A stretch of DNA of 64,000 nt from Allomyces macrogynus ATCC 38327. Taxonomy: Eukaryota > Blastocladiomycota > Blastocladiomycetes > Blastocladiales > Blastocladiaceae. This document shows positions 33,399 through 44,152 of this stretch, piece after piece. Location: NCBI GenBank assembly GCA_000151295.1, contig GG745342.1:332447-396446 (forward strand), written 5' to 3'. Each line of letters starts with the position of its first letter. Within the stretch, counting starts at the first letter, position 1. Below the pieces are notes generated by a model that saw only the letters and a program-made list of their open reading frames with translations, made no database searches and was not told the origin of the DNA. Both the position numbers and the translations under genes were made by a program.

Positions 33399-34394
33399 AT
33401 GGCTGAAGAGCTCGACAACTACTACTTTCAGCTCGAGCAGGTCAAGCTCGCGCTCGATGCCGACCCGCACAATGCCGACCTGCGCCAGCTGCTCGTCGAC
33501 CTCGAGGAGGTGATTGCCTTGACGCAGTCATTGACGGGCGCTAGCGTACCCGCACCGGCCGCTGCACCCGTCCAGACAGAGGAAGCGACGCCAGCACCCG
33601 ACGACGACGTGTATAACGCGGCATTTAGCGAGATTGAGCCGGTATGGCCGCCATCTGCACCTACCACGTCGTCACCCTCACCTGCACCACCCTCGTCGAT
33701 TGGCCCAGTCTGGCCGTCCGCACCCGCCGCGGCTCCGTCACCCTCCCCCGCGCCGGCGCCGGCACCATCCGGCAACCTGGTCCCGAAATACCGCGTGGGC
33801 GACCAAGTCGCGGCGAAATGGGCGGTTAACGGCAAGATCTACGAGGCGACCATCTCGGCCGTGTCCACGCAGGCCGCGAAATCCGCCGACGACATTGTCT
33901 ACTCGGTCGTGTTTGCTGGGTACACGTCGGTCGAGCTCGTGCGGCAGGCTGACGTGCAAGCCTACGACCCGGCCATCATTCACAAGCCCACGAGCAAGAA
34001 GCGCGCGGCCCCTTCCTCGTCGTCCACGTCCAGCGCCCAGCCCGTCATTTCGTCGGTCGCCAACAACGACGACTCGGCCAAGAAGCGGAAAAAGGATCCG
34101 ACCGTCAAGGCCGCGAAGCGCGCGGCCAAACTCGAGGCCGTCAATGCAGAGCACACCAAGGCGCAGCAGTCGTGGCTGCAGTTTGCGTCAGGCAAGAAAA
34201 AGGGCAATGCCGTCTCGAGCACGTTCAAGCCCGTGCCGATTCTCGCCAAAAAGAGCATGTTTGCGACACCCGATAACCCGCACGCCAAGGTCGGCGTCAC
34301 GGGTAGTGGGCGTGGGATGACCGATTTCTCGGAGCGCGGGAAGCACAAGTTTGAGCCCCAGTTCGACCAGTACGGGCACTACGGGTCGCGGTGA
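33399..34394 (+). CDS. Splicing factor SPF30 / SMNDC1 (Tudor-domain protein)
   Basis: Single-exon gene, 331 residues. The N-terminus (residues 1-45, LDNYYFQLEQVKLALDADP) is the helical SPF30 start. An acidic Pro/Ser linker includes two EPVWPP/GPVWPS repeats. The Tudor domain lies at about 131-187 (YRVGDQVAAKWAVNGKIYEA, YSVVFAGYTSVELV). A basic NLS-like block follows (KKRKKDPTVKAAKRAAK), and the conserved C-terminus reads QSWLQFASGKKKG and GVTGSGRGMTDF. SPF30 reads symmetric dimethyl-arginine on Sm proteins and is needed for assembly of the mature spliceosome. Fits a genome with many introns. Confidence 0.92.
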   Translation: MAEELDNYYFQLEQVKLALDADPHNADLRQLLVDLEEVIALTQSLTGASVPAPAAAPVQTEEATPAPDDDVYNAAFSEIEPVWPPSAPTTSSPSPAPPSSIGPVWPSAPAAAPSPSPAPAPAPSGNLVPKYRVGDQVAAKWAVNGKIYEATISAVSTQAAKSADDIVYSVVFAGYTSVELVRQADVQAYDPAIIHKPTSKKRAAPSSSSTSSAQPVISSVANNDDSAKKRKKDPTVKAAKRAAKLEAVNAEHTKAQQSWLQFASGKKKGNAVSSTFKPVPILAKKSMFATPDNPHAKVGVTGSGRGMTDFSERGKHKFEPQFDQYGHYGSR

Positions 34395-34763
34395 GTTTGG
34401 CGAGCGCGTGCGCGCGCATCTGCGCGTCGTTGCGGCGGGTGGGCGATGTGCTCTGCCACGGTTTGGCGAGCGGTGCGACCGCTGAGATGGGCTCTGATCT
34501 GAATACAATCCATGCTTTCTGACCAGAATCCGGACCAGGTCTGGAGAGCAGTTGAAGATCGCGACTTGGTTGGCTGTGCTGCACTCAAAAGTACGCGGTC
34601 ACGTTGCGCTCTTAACTCACCGGCTTCAACGTCGCACTCTTCGACGAGCGCGTCCAGACTTCACTCTCGACTAATCAGCGACCTCAACGACCTCCACGAC
34701 CGGCAGCAGTCTCCTGCGCTGACCGCATCCAACCCTCCCAAGCCTGACCTGCACCATTCGACC
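34395..34763. other. Intergenic, no gene seen
   Basis: 369 bp between SPF30 and the fumarate reductase start. A frame in phase with the reductase begins at 34512 but is Ser/Arg-rich and is treated as leader. Confidence 0.5.
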
Positions 34764-36503
34764 ATGTCAGCCATCCGCTCCGCCGACGTGACCGTGATCG
34801 GCGGCGGCCTCGCCGGCCTTCCCGCGGCCCTCGAAGCCGCACAACACGGTGCGACACGCGTACTTCTCATCGATAAGTCCCCACGCGTCGGCGGCAACTC
34901 GGCCAAGGCCACGTCCGGAATCAACGGCGCCAACACGCGCGCGCAGGCCGGACAGCACCTCGCCGACTCGCCGTCCTTATTCGCCAACGACACGCTGCGA
35001 TCGGGTCAAGGCCGGTCGGACCCGGCGCTCGTCGACGTGCTCGCAAACGAATCGGCCTCGGCGGTCGCGTTTGTGGAACACGAGGCCAAGGTTGCGCTGG
35101 ATGTGGTCGTCCAGGCAGGCGGGCATAGCGCGGCGCGAACGCATCGCGAAGCGCCACGCTCCGATGGAAAGCCAGCACCGGTCGGGTGGGATATCGTGCA
35201 GGGGCTCGCTAAGCGTGTGGCAGAGGTGGAGGCGGTGGAGGTGGTCACGGGCGCAACGGTCACGGCGCTCGAGCGAGACGACGACGGCGGGTTCCACGTG
35301 CGGATGGACGTGAAGCCGAAGGCCGATGGGCAGCAAGCCGAGGTGCAGGAGATCAAGACGCGAACAGTGGTTCTGGCGACGGGTGGGTCCGTACTGTTGC
35401 ATCCGTACTCGCGCAAGTGGAAGAAGACGTCATCATGCTCACGCCCGATCCATAGATTTTCGGCCAACGCCGCGCTCCTCGCCAAATACGCGCCGCACCT
35501 CCCCGCGCAGCTTCCAACAACCAACGGCGACTGGGCGCAGGGCGAAGGTCTGGTCCTCGCGCAGTCTCTCGGGGCGACCCTCATCGACCTCGACCAAGTG
35601 CAGCTGCACCCGACCGCGTTCGTTGACCCGGCCGACCCTAACGCACGGACCAAATTTCTCGCTCCTGAGGCGCTCCGCGGCCACGGGTCGATCTTGCTCC
35701 AACACGGCCGCCGATTCACCAACGAGCTCGGCACGCGCGCGCAAATCGTTGCGGCGATGGCGGGCCAGCCCGCGCTGCTCGTTGCCAACGACGCAGTCGT
35801 GGCCAAGTTTGATCCGGCAGTGATTAGGTTCTACGGCAAGCGCGGGCTCATGCGTACCGGGATCGTGGGCGTCGACGCGCTTGCGGACCTGATGCGCAAC
35901 GGGCTTGGGCCGTGTGTGGTTCCGGACGTGACGGTTGCGGGGCTCACCGCCGAGTTGGGCGCGTACACGGCCGCGGCCAAGGGCGAGAAGCCGGACGTGC
36001 TTGGCAAGACCGTGTTCCCCGCCGAGTTCCGCGCGACGGATACGTTTGCGGTCGCGTGCGTGACGCCCGCCGTGCACTACACGATGGGTGGGGTCCGGAT
36101 TGACAAGGATGCGCGCGTGGTGCGGAATGGTGGTGTCGTTCCGGGTCTGTACGCTGCGGGCGAGGTGTCGGGCGGTCCGTTTGTCTCACCGCATTTCCTC
36201 TCCACTCATTTGATCGAGTTGACTAACGCTTGTGATTGAATTGTAGGTGTGCACGGCGCCAACCGGCTTGCCGGTAACAGTTTGCTTGAATGCGTCGTGT
36301 TTGGTCGGCGCGCTGGTAAGAACGCGGCGCTCTTCCGCGGTGTCGAAGGTACGCCCACCTCCGCCGCGTCGCTGCCGGTTGTCGCGGCTGTGGCCGTCGG
36401 GGTCGTGACCTTGGCCGGGTGGTACCTGACGCGATCGCGCCGCCGCGCCGCCAACGCGGCTGCTGCCCCTCCTCCCTCTCGTCTCCAGAAAGCAAGCACG
36501 TAG
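34764..36503 (+). CDS. Soluble-type fumarate reductase (FAD) with C-terminal membrane tail
   Basis: Exons 34764-35386, 35456-36174, 36247-36503 (introns 69 and 72 nt, both with GTCCGT donors) encode 532 residues. The FAD-binding Rossmann motif is VTVIGGGLAGLPAALEA at about 9-25. It is followed by KSPRVGGNSAKATSGINGA, VVLATGGFSANAALLAKYAP across intron 1, LDQVQLHPTAF, LAPEALRGHGSILL, the substrate region TPAVHYTMGG and GVHGANRLAGNSLLE across intron 2. This is the Osm1/Frd1 family, which reduces fumarate to succinate to reoxidise FADH2 or NADH when oxygen is short. Unusual: the last 40 residues form a hydrophobic helix plus basic end (VVAAVAVGVVTLAGWYL, then TRSRRR), suggesting a tail anchor. 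No N-terminal targeting signal is obvious. Confidence 0.9.
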
Positions 36504-36546
36504 CCGCGCGCTGGTCGAAGTTGTAGATATCCATCCTACCAGTTAT

Positions 36547-37064
36547 TCATTCCGCCGCTTCGATACCAACGACATCCAACTGGTACACGGTCACGCGGCC
36601 GTAGAAATCGGTACTATCCGCAAACACGAGCTGCATCCGCGTGCGTGGCACGGTCTTGACGCCGTCGGGCGCGGCAAACGCTTGCGGCGCGTTCGTGTCC
36701 TCCGGGTAGACGGTCCAGTTGGGCGTGATGTGGCACGGGTGCCCAACAAACCCGCCCTGGAACGTGAGCGTCAGAGCATGCACATGGACGGCGCGGCCGA
36801 AATCGAGCACGATGCGCTGCGGCTTGCCCGCGTCCGAGTTCCAGCAGGTTTGCGCGTCGCCGTCGGTCAGGTGCTGCTTGCCGAATTGCGCCGTGTCGCG
36901 GTTCAGGACCGACGAAACTCTGAAGAGCGAGGGGCGCTTCGTCAGCTTGTTGTAAGGGCGGGCGGGTGGATGCGGGCTGGGGCCGTTGATTCGTCTGATC
37001 AATCACAGTAAAAACGCACCACTCACTTGATTTGCACGCGGGGGTCACTGAGAAGGGAGGTCAT
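36547..37064 (-). CDS. NR2C2AP/TRA16-like discoidin-domain protein
   Basis: Exons complement(36547-36919, 37027-37064), intron 107 nt, 136 residues. The short first exon MTSLLSDPRVQIK joins VSSVLNRDTAQFGKQHLTDG, then TCWNSDAGKPQRIVLDF, TLTFQGGFVGHP, WTVYPEDTNAPQAFA and ADSTDFYGRVTVYQLDVVGI. This is the F5/8C-like fold of human NR2C2AP (TRA16), about the same length. The biochemical role in fungi is unknown; in mammals it binds the nuclear receptor TR4. It is the least diverged of three tandem copies and probably the parent. Stops only 43 bp from the convergent fumarate reductase. Confidence 0.88.
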
Positions 37065-37435
37065 GGTGGACAACGTGATGCTTGCAATTTGCGGGCACTT
37101 GGATATCGGTAGCGCTGCCGTGAATGATGAGGGCAGGGTTTGTCGGCGAGATGTCAATGCCGGCGATGCTCTCTCGCGATCGCTGGTGGAAATGAAAGCC
37201 AGTCACATTTTAGACCCACCGCACATCTGCCAACGCAGGCTTCCTGTCAAATGGCAACAATCTTGCTCACCTCTGGTTCTCCATCCACGACATGGATCGG
37301 CCAGGCTTTAGACTAGCCGAGCACGGCACTCTTAGCGCCAGCCCGGGGCGACGGCGATGCGAAATGATGCCTTCAACGTACGACAAACAACAAGATACAT
37401 AACTCGACCGAACGTCCAAAATAAAACTCATCCTC
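37065..37435. other. Intergenic, no gene seen
   Basis: Promoter of the first discoidin gene and 3' flank of the second, both on the minus strand. Confidence 0.5.
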
Positions 37436-37997
37436 CTACTCGGCCGGCTGAGGCACCGGCTGGGCAGGTTGGGCCTCGACCCCAATCACATCAAGAAATG
37501 AAATGGCGACCTGGTTCTCGAAATACCCAGAGCCCTTGTGAATTATGAGGGACAAAAAGTCCAAGGACGCAGCCTTGACACTGTCGGGCGCAACAAACGT
37601 TTGCGGCTTGGTCGAGTCCTTGGTCGGGCGCATGGTCCATCCCTTCACCGATGGGATGATGGCCATGCACGCCATGGCGCCCCAGTTGTCCACGAACGCC
37701 ATGGTGATGGCGTGGATGTGGACTTGACGGTGGAAATGGATCATGATGTGATACGGCCGATCGTCACCGGAATACCAAGCGGTATCCGGGTCGCCGTCGG
37801 TCATGTTCTGCGGTCCGTTATTGGCATTGTCGTTGTGGAGCACCGACGAGACCCTGTCGAACATTCATGGCGTTGTTTGGGTGAGACAACGTGACATGGC
37901 GTCCAGATGCGAGCGAGGGTGGCAAGGGAAGCCGCTGCAGGAAAGCAAACATCATGACGCACTGGATAAGAGTGTTGTCGTCGAGGAGGGAGGTCAT
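37436..37997 (-). CDS. NR2C2AP-like discoidin protein, tandem copy 2
   Basis: Exons complement(37436-37853, 37963-37997), intron 109 nt, 150 residues. Gene structure is identical to the neighbour: a tiny first exon (MTSLLDDNTLIQ) joined to VSSVLHNDNANNGPQNMTDG, then TAWYSGDDRPYHIMIHF and HIHAITMAFVDNWGAMACM. It ends in a Pro/Gln tail (EAQPAQPVPQPAE) missing from copy 1. It has lost the FGKQHL and CWNSD details of the parent but keeps the core strands. Function unknown; same fold inferred from alignment by eye. Confidence 0.82.
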
Positions 37998-38582
37998 GGC
38001 GCTGGGCGGACTCGTCGCGGGGTGCTTGGATGGTGCTGGGACGGGCTCGTCGGGTGGTTGGGATGGTGCTGGACGCTGGCGTCGGTGATGCTCTGCGAAA
38101 GATCCAATTTGCGTCGGCGCTGGTCCAAACAGGCTGGTCGGTCGGTGCTGCTGGGTGGAGAGCAAAGATTGGGTCCGTGAGGTCGTCCAAGCTGGGAGAG
38201 AGGCACGTGGAGGAGAAACCGCACCCCAAGGGCGACGAAAGCGGGAAGGAGCGACCAGGGACCTCCTCTCGTGTCGTATGTTGCGCTTCGCGCGCACACC
38301 ATTCCCCTCAACGCAAATCACGCGCGACTGTGATACGCTCCCATTGCTCTCGTCAAGTTGGTCCGCCAAAAAATGAGGGCCAAGTCGAGCACCGATGAGG
38401 AACTGCAATGAGCACCGCTGACTTCGGCTCACAGGCGCATGTCTAAGGCAAGTACGGTGATGCGAGATGATGCTGGCAACGACGCAACGTTCATTTGGAA
38501 TGACAGATTTCACAAAACTGTTCAACACCACAATCAACAACTCATCTCGACCACCGAACATCCAAACCAAAATATGAGCGTC
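37998..38582. other. Intergenic, part of the tandem duplication
   Basis: Upstream region of copy 2. Scattered identity with 39143-39700 (for example AAGATTGGgTCcGTgAGGT versus AAGATTGGtTCtGTaAGGT, and ATGAGGGCCA ... GAGGAACTGCAATGAG) shows that upstream DNA was duplicated along with the gene. Confidence 0.6.
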
Positions 38583-39142
38583 TTACTCGGCCGGGTGAGG
38601 CACGGGCTGGGCCTCAACCCCCACCACATCAAGATGCGAAATGGCGACTTGGCCCAGGACAGTTCCGGAGCCTCGGGGAATCATGATGGACAAGAGATTC
38701 AAGGCTACCGCCTTGACATTGTCGGGCGCAACAAACGTCTGCGGCTCGGTCAAGGCGTGTTTCGGACGCATGGTCCAGGTCGGAACTGACGGGACCGCGA
38801 CAGTGCACGACAGGGCACCCCGGTTCTCCACGAACGCCATGGTGACGGCGTGGACGTGGACTGGGCGGCGGAAATGAATCTTGATGACATGCGGCCGCTC
38901 ATCAGCGGAAAACCAAGCGGTCGACGGGTCGCCGTCAGTCATATTCTGCGGGCCACTCTCGGCAATGTTATTGTAGAGCACTGATGTGACCCTGCAAAAT
39001 ATTCATCGTGTTAATTGGGTGAGCCACCGTGCACTGGTCGCCAGCAGCGAGCGTGTGCAATGATGAAGCCGCTGCAGAAGAACAGGCTTTCGCGATGTAC
39101 GCACCTGATATCGGTGCAGTTGTCGCCAAGGAGTGAGGTCAT
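38583..39142 (-). CDS. NR2C2AP-like discoidin protein, tandem copy 3
   Basis: Exons complement(38583-38991, 39105-39142), intron 113 nt, 148 residues. First exon MTSLLGDNCTDIR joins VTSVLYNNIAESGPQNMTDG, then TAWFSADERPHVIKIHF, HVHAVTMAFVENRGALSCTV, FVAPDNVKAVALNLLSIMI and the tail EAQPVPHPAE. It is closer to copy 2 than to copy 1, so copies 2 and 3 arose by a later duplication of a unit of about 1147 bp (stop-to-stop distance). Confidence 0.82.
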
Positions 39143-40059
39143 GGTGCTTGATGGGCTCGTCGGGTGCTTGGGTAGTGCTGGATGCTGGTCGATGGTGCTC
39201 CGCGACTTATCCAATTGCACCGGCGCTGGTCGCTGCCGGTCGGTCGGTGATGCTGGGCGGAGAGCGAAGATTGGTTCTGTAAGGTTGGTCGGACTACAAC
39301 TTAGGGCGCCGGGAAGGTGCCCCGGGCCGGCCAGTCGGTCGTCCAGGGCTGAGGGGTTGTTGCGGCGCTGGCAAGGAGGCGGTGCGAATGAGATTCTGTG
39401 TGGAGGCCGACAAACGCGACAAAAGTGCGACCAGGGGGGACCTCTCTTCCCGGTGCCGCAGCGCTCCACCCACACAAGCCGACTCTATTCGCCTCAACGC
39501 CAAGCACGCGACTGTGACGCACGCGACACAGCTGGCGATGCTAGTCGTCCCACGAAAGAATGAGGGCCACACTCAATTGATTTGCGACGAGGAACTGCAA
39601 TGAGTGGTAACGACGAGTCTTGACCACCGCCGGCGCAAGTGCGAATGTAAGGGACCCACGCCCAGAATGCAAACGCGACAACTGTGATGCTGGTCTGGCA
39701 CGAGGCCGATGGTTCACTCGCTGCAAGAACGATTTGCACAACCAAGACATTTCCATCTAGCAAGTAAAAGCACGTCCCGTGTCATGGTCCAACGCGCTCA
39801 GAAAATTGTGACTTCAAGAGTCACCAACGCGAAAGATGCTGCTGCCGTACATGACAGGGGTCAGCATTGGTTGCTTCGGATGTTCCATCCAGCTGATCCC
39901 CTGGTTCAGCGCTTTCGTGGCTCGCGAGGGCTCGCGCGCAAGCGACACGACGAGACGAGAGAGCTCGAACGAATTAAGAAGTGAAATAAAGAGAAGGCGT
40001 GATGCTGTCCATTTACATCACGAATATTTTTTGATCTGACACGCATGTGTCTTCCCTAT
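39143..40059. other. Intergenic, no gene seen
   Basis: Upstream region of discoidin copy 3; the first 500 bp resemble the upstream region of copy 2. No further discoidin first exon (ATGACCTC) is present. Confidence 0.5.
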
Positions 40060-41423
40060 CTCAGTTGAGCCCGATCCGCTACGCAGACCACATGTGCCGC
40101 CGCTACGGGCCCTTCATGCTCCGCATCGACTTCCCGCTGATGCGTCTGGCATCTTCATTTTAGTTTGCAAGTCATGACGTTGTCGTCCAAGTCCAGTCAC
40201 TCACAATCTTTGATCGATCCGCCATCAACGAGGCCAAGGCGCTGTTCTCGAGCGACCACGAGGATCAGGACGCGGGCTGCGCGTTTTGAGCGGCGTACAT
40301 GCCCGCCAACCAGCCGTTTGACTTGTCGCTTGTGACCATCGACGAGACCAAGGTCGCGGCCAAGATTGCGTGCACGTTGCGCAAGGCCGAGCGGACGATG
40401 ACGACGCGCGAGTATGCCGCGTACCGGCTGCACAAGCAGGCGCACACATACATGTTCTGTGCGACCGCGTTCACAGCCGAGTACGCGGCCGTGCGCCGGT
40501 TCCTCGCGAATGTCGCTCGAATGCCAATCAAGGCCGTGGCCGGCATGCAGATTCATCCCAAGACGCGCATTTTTGCGGGCAAGCGCTAGGGCAAAGCGCG
40601 TGATCTTGCCCTGCTGTTCGATAAGGCGACCTGGGCCAAGCAAGTGGCAGCGCTCCCTTTTCTCCCCACCTGGACTGACGTTGAATCGGTCGTATTTGAG
40701 TCAATCATGGCCACGACCAAGGACTCGCTCGTGCTGCCTGGCAACCAGGTCCGGTTCGATCTCGTCCGCCACGTATTTGAGGACGTGACGACCGGGCCGT
40801 GGTCCATGGACATGGTGCTTGCTGTGCGTCGGCAGCGTCGGTTTGCGGCCAAGATGGTCAACCTCGTGCAGTGCGACGCGCACGCCGTCTACCACTTCCA
40901 CACCGAGGCGCTCGTCCAGTACCCCAAATTCTTGGCTGCGATGTCCATGCGGCCCCCCGGCCTGTCGCTCGTTCCGACGAACCTGATCGACTTGGCCTGG
41001 CACGCACCAGCTGACGCATACCATGTACGCGCGGCAGACGTTCGCGATCACGGGCCATGTCGCCAACCACAGCGACGCCGACGACGAGGATTCGAGGATT
41101 CAGCTGGCCAAGGGTGTCGAGACCATGCCTGCGTTTTGGATGCGGCTCTTTGATGAGGCCTGCTTTCACCCGAAAGTGTCGTGCGCCGTGGGAGCCATGT
41201 ACAAGGCCATGAACGTCGTTCACCTAGTGGAGCAGACGGTCGATGGTAACGGCAGCGCCATGGGCATGCATGCCGACTGCGCCGGATGGCTTGCTGAGAA
41301 CAATGCAGCGCTCTGTCATTGCGTTCATTGCCAAGGTGAGTGCCGCTGCGTCAATGGGGGGGGGGGGCTCACCAAGCAAGACGCGGCGCTCTGCAAATGC
41401 GTCCATTGCTTTGGCAAGTGCTG
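40060..41423 (+). pseudogene. GRDP-like (DUF1399) gene with several disabling changes
   Basis: A chain of coding sequence in one frame is cut by TGA at about 40288 (GCAF*AAYMPANQ) and TAG at 40587 (FAGKR*GKARDLALLF). It resumes with LAVRRQRRFAAKMV, ALVQYPKFLAAM and LVPTNLIDLAWH, the plant/fungal glycine-rich domain protein (DUF1399) core. At about 41000 the frame shifts: HTHQL-like sequence continues as MYARQTFAITGHVANHSD, QLAKGVETMPAFWMRL in a different frame. A further segment at 40065-40150 (PIRYADHMCRRYGPFML) may be the N-terminus after a splice site. A 12-base G run sits at 41356-41367. No intron arrangement removes all three lesions. Confidence 0.6.
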
Positions 41424-41921
41424 ATGCATCAATGGCCGGCTCCACAAGGAAGATGCTGCCGTCTGTGGTTCAGAGAAGGCACAGTGCACAAGAGAATCTG
41501 GTCCGTGAGTTTCGTTGATTTGAAGTGCATAAACATCCTCTGCTGCGCGACCCAAAAATTATGTAAACTCTCATGCATATGCTTTCGTTCGTGTTGACTG
41601 AATGCGGAGAAATCACCACCAATGATCAGTATGTACTGTGTCTGATTTTGTACTCTCACAATGGTTGGATTGGGAGGAACTGGCAGCCACTCTGTACGGT
41701 GGATGTGGCGCAAACAGAGGTACTAAGTGACAAATGTACACCAAAATTTGCGCTTCAACAAAACACAAAACGGCAAAACACGAGCAACACGGGAGCAATT
41801 ATCGTTGCCACTGTTAACAACACCTTGGTCGTGATTTTGGTCTCAACGCGGCACTAACCGTCAATGCCGACTTGGCGAGAACCGCCAGAACAGACTCGAT
41901 TTGGGATCATTCGTCGACGAC
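41424..41921. other. Intergenic, no gene seen
   Basis: AT-richer spacer between the GRDP-like relic and the small secreted-protein gene. No supported feature. Confidence 0.5.
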
Positions 41922-42233
41922 TCAGTTGATCTGCTCGCCCGCTGCTTCAGTGGACTCGTACGGCCACAGCAACCAGCCGTCTGGAATCGTGTCGTCGGGC
42001 ATGCACGCTGACCACGAGCACTTGTCGCACGTCTGGGGCACAAACACGCAGACTTGGTCGGCCGGACAGGCCGGGTGGCACTCGCGCGGGCCAATCAAGC
42101 ACTGCACGCATGCGGCGCTGTTTTGCTGGTCCACGAGCGCGTTCGAAGTGTCAAGCGCGGTCGCAGGCGAGATCAAGTTGGCGAGAAGAAGTGCAAGGCC
42201 CAGGAGCACAATCGGAACGCGTTGGCAGGTCAT
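41922..42233 (-). CDS. Small secreted Cys-rich protein with Opy2-like domain
   Basis: 103 residues, single exon. The signal peptide occupies residues 1 to about 27 (VPIVLLGLALLLANLIS, then PATA). The mature part has eight cysteines at 42, 45, 52, 56, 62, 69, 72 and 77, with spacing C-x2-C-x6-C-x3-C-x5-C-x6-C-x2-C-x4-C. That closely follows the extracellular N-terminal domain of the fungal membrane anchor Opy2, which acts in the HOG osmosensing pathway. Unlike Opy2 there is no transmembrane segment; the protein ends shortly after an acidic tail. It may be a free secreted relative. A start at 42254 would add seven residues ahead of the signal peptide. No homologue beyond the Cys pattern is claimed. 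Confidence 0.6.
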   Translation of the reverse strand: MTCQRVPIVLLGLALLLANLISPATALDTSNALVDQQNSAACVQCLIGPRECHPACPADQVCVFVPQTCDKCSWSACMPDDTIPDGWLLWPYESTEAAGEQIN

Positions 42234-42539
42234 GGTATCAAGATCAAAAAGCAACTGTGGGGAGCGTTGGTTGGACCTTATGTCGTGGAAGGCACGTCAA
42301 GTTGCAAGAAGTGCAGGAGATTGACCAGAGTTGGTTCTGTCGACCAAGGTCGTGCCGGTTGTGCGAAGGGGTGTGAAGAGGTTGACATCCCGACAACTTA
42401 ACGGCGACACTGAAGAAATGGAGACACGCTGTACATGCAGGCTTCCACAAAAAGCTTCCATCGGTGGCGCACTTTGCGCTACATTGCCTTCAGCAGCTCA
42501 CCCTTGTTCGCCCTGTGACCAAATGCGCTGAATATAGTT
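42234..42539. other. Short intergenic region
   Basis: Upstream region of the secreted-protein gene; nothing else seen. Confidence 0.5.
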
Positions 42540-43400
42540 AGTACTGGACGCTGCTGGTCCGCTGGGTGCCTCTCAGTGCTGCGCGAGCATGGAAAAATTG
42601 TGCGAAGCCCATGATGGAATGTTGCAGTTTCAACATACCAATAGCGTCCAAGAAATTGCGCTGATATGATTCATGGTTGCGAAACGTCAGCTTGCGGAGC
42701 GTTCCGTGCATACTTGTCATGAACGTCTGGGCCAACATGGCCGACATGCAGTCCCATGACAGCTCAAGATGCTTGAGCGTGCGTGGAACATGCGTGGGAC
42801 ATTGCTCCTGTCGCGGCGCTCAATCCAATCACCTGCTACCGTCATTGATGTGAGATGCGGCGGCAGAGTAGAGGGGATCCGCCAAGGCTCGTCTTTGCGA
42901 GCTTGCAAGTGAACTTGTCGGATTGGATCGAGATTGCGGATGAACAACAAGTGTCTATGTCAACCATCCCTCGAGCAGGGCCTTGTGAAATCTGCCCTGC
43001 ACGTCGCGGCCCCCATTGCGCGGCGGCATGATCAGTTACCATTTCCCGACGTGCAAATGTGGACAGCGTGTGTGGATCAGTTTGCCAATGGCGTATCGTG
43101 AACGCAAGCGAATGGTCTTTCGTTGGTTGCAGAATCCGATGCTTCCTTTGTTGGAGACCCCACGCCCATGGGACAGAGCCGTTTTGGTGGATGAAGCATA
43201 GGCGGCGGGTGCTGTGAGCGCAAACCATTGGAACGCCGGCATCAACCCTGGCGTATTGCGTGATGCTGTTGTGGAGTGTCAAAAGCACATCGTCGGGCAG
43301 GCGTTCAATGAGAGAGCGCGGCGGGACAGTCATTTTGAGCGCCTTGAACGTGAAGCGATCCCGTCAACGGAGAGGATTTTGGACGAGGAACTGAGGAGGA
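42540..43400 (-). pseudogene. Leucine-rich-repeat or F-box-like remnants
   Basis: Minus-strand fragments in different frames look like a decayed LRR/F-box protein: LIERLPDDVLLTLHNSI near 43300, STLPPHLTSMTVAG near 42860, and HGTLRKLTFRNHESYQRNFL near 42690. No single frame or splice pattern joins them. The call rests on the LPPxLTSL-like repeat flavour only, so it is weak. Confidence 0.25.
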
Positions 43401-44152
43401 CGACGACAAAGCGCCAGGTTGTCGATGTGAAGCGCGTCAGCCGAAAGAATGGATGGGCTGGAGGCCACCCACAGAATTTAAAGTTATGGCGCTTGGAACA
43501 TGAAGTGGATTCGTTGGCACGTATTTCCACGACTTTGCGTGCGGAACACAATGGCTAACAATTAGTCGCTACTTCCACGCCAGTTAGGACAGTTCTTTCA
43601 GTTTCCGCATCTTTGCGTTTTTGAAACAGAGGGTGTGGTCATCCGCCATGTCAACAGTGTCAACCGACTGACAACAATGACAAGGAATCTGAGGCATTTC
43701 GAGGTCGAAATCGATGCAGCTCGAGGGTACCTTGTCCATAGTCCGCTGTAGTTTTCCCCCACAGCTAATCGAGCTTCAAAGTACTTAGGTATGTCTAATT
43801 ACGGCTGCCTGCGAAGATGGTTGAGCAATGTGGTGCATTGTCATGGCTCCGAAGCCTGTTTGCAGTTGGCTGTCAAAACCGCCTCGAAAACGATACCGAG
43901 TCCGCGCACGCCTTTATCATCGAGTCCGTATCGAAGGCTCAATAAATGCGCCTGTCATCCGCAGGAGGCCATGGTCAACCCAAACGTGCTGCCACCCAAT
44001 CAAATGAACGGCTTGTAGTAAAGAAAATCTATCGCATGAACCAAGTCAATCCAGCCTGGCCCCTCCCTCTCCATCTTTGCGTTCACACCAAATGGCGCCG
44101 TGCCGCGTGGACGGTGTCCCAAGCCCAAGTCACCAGCCCTGCGCCGGCGGCA
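43401..44152. other. Intergenic, no gene seen
   Basis: 3' flank of the P4-ATPase gene and the start of the degenerate stretch to its left. Confidence 0.5.
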
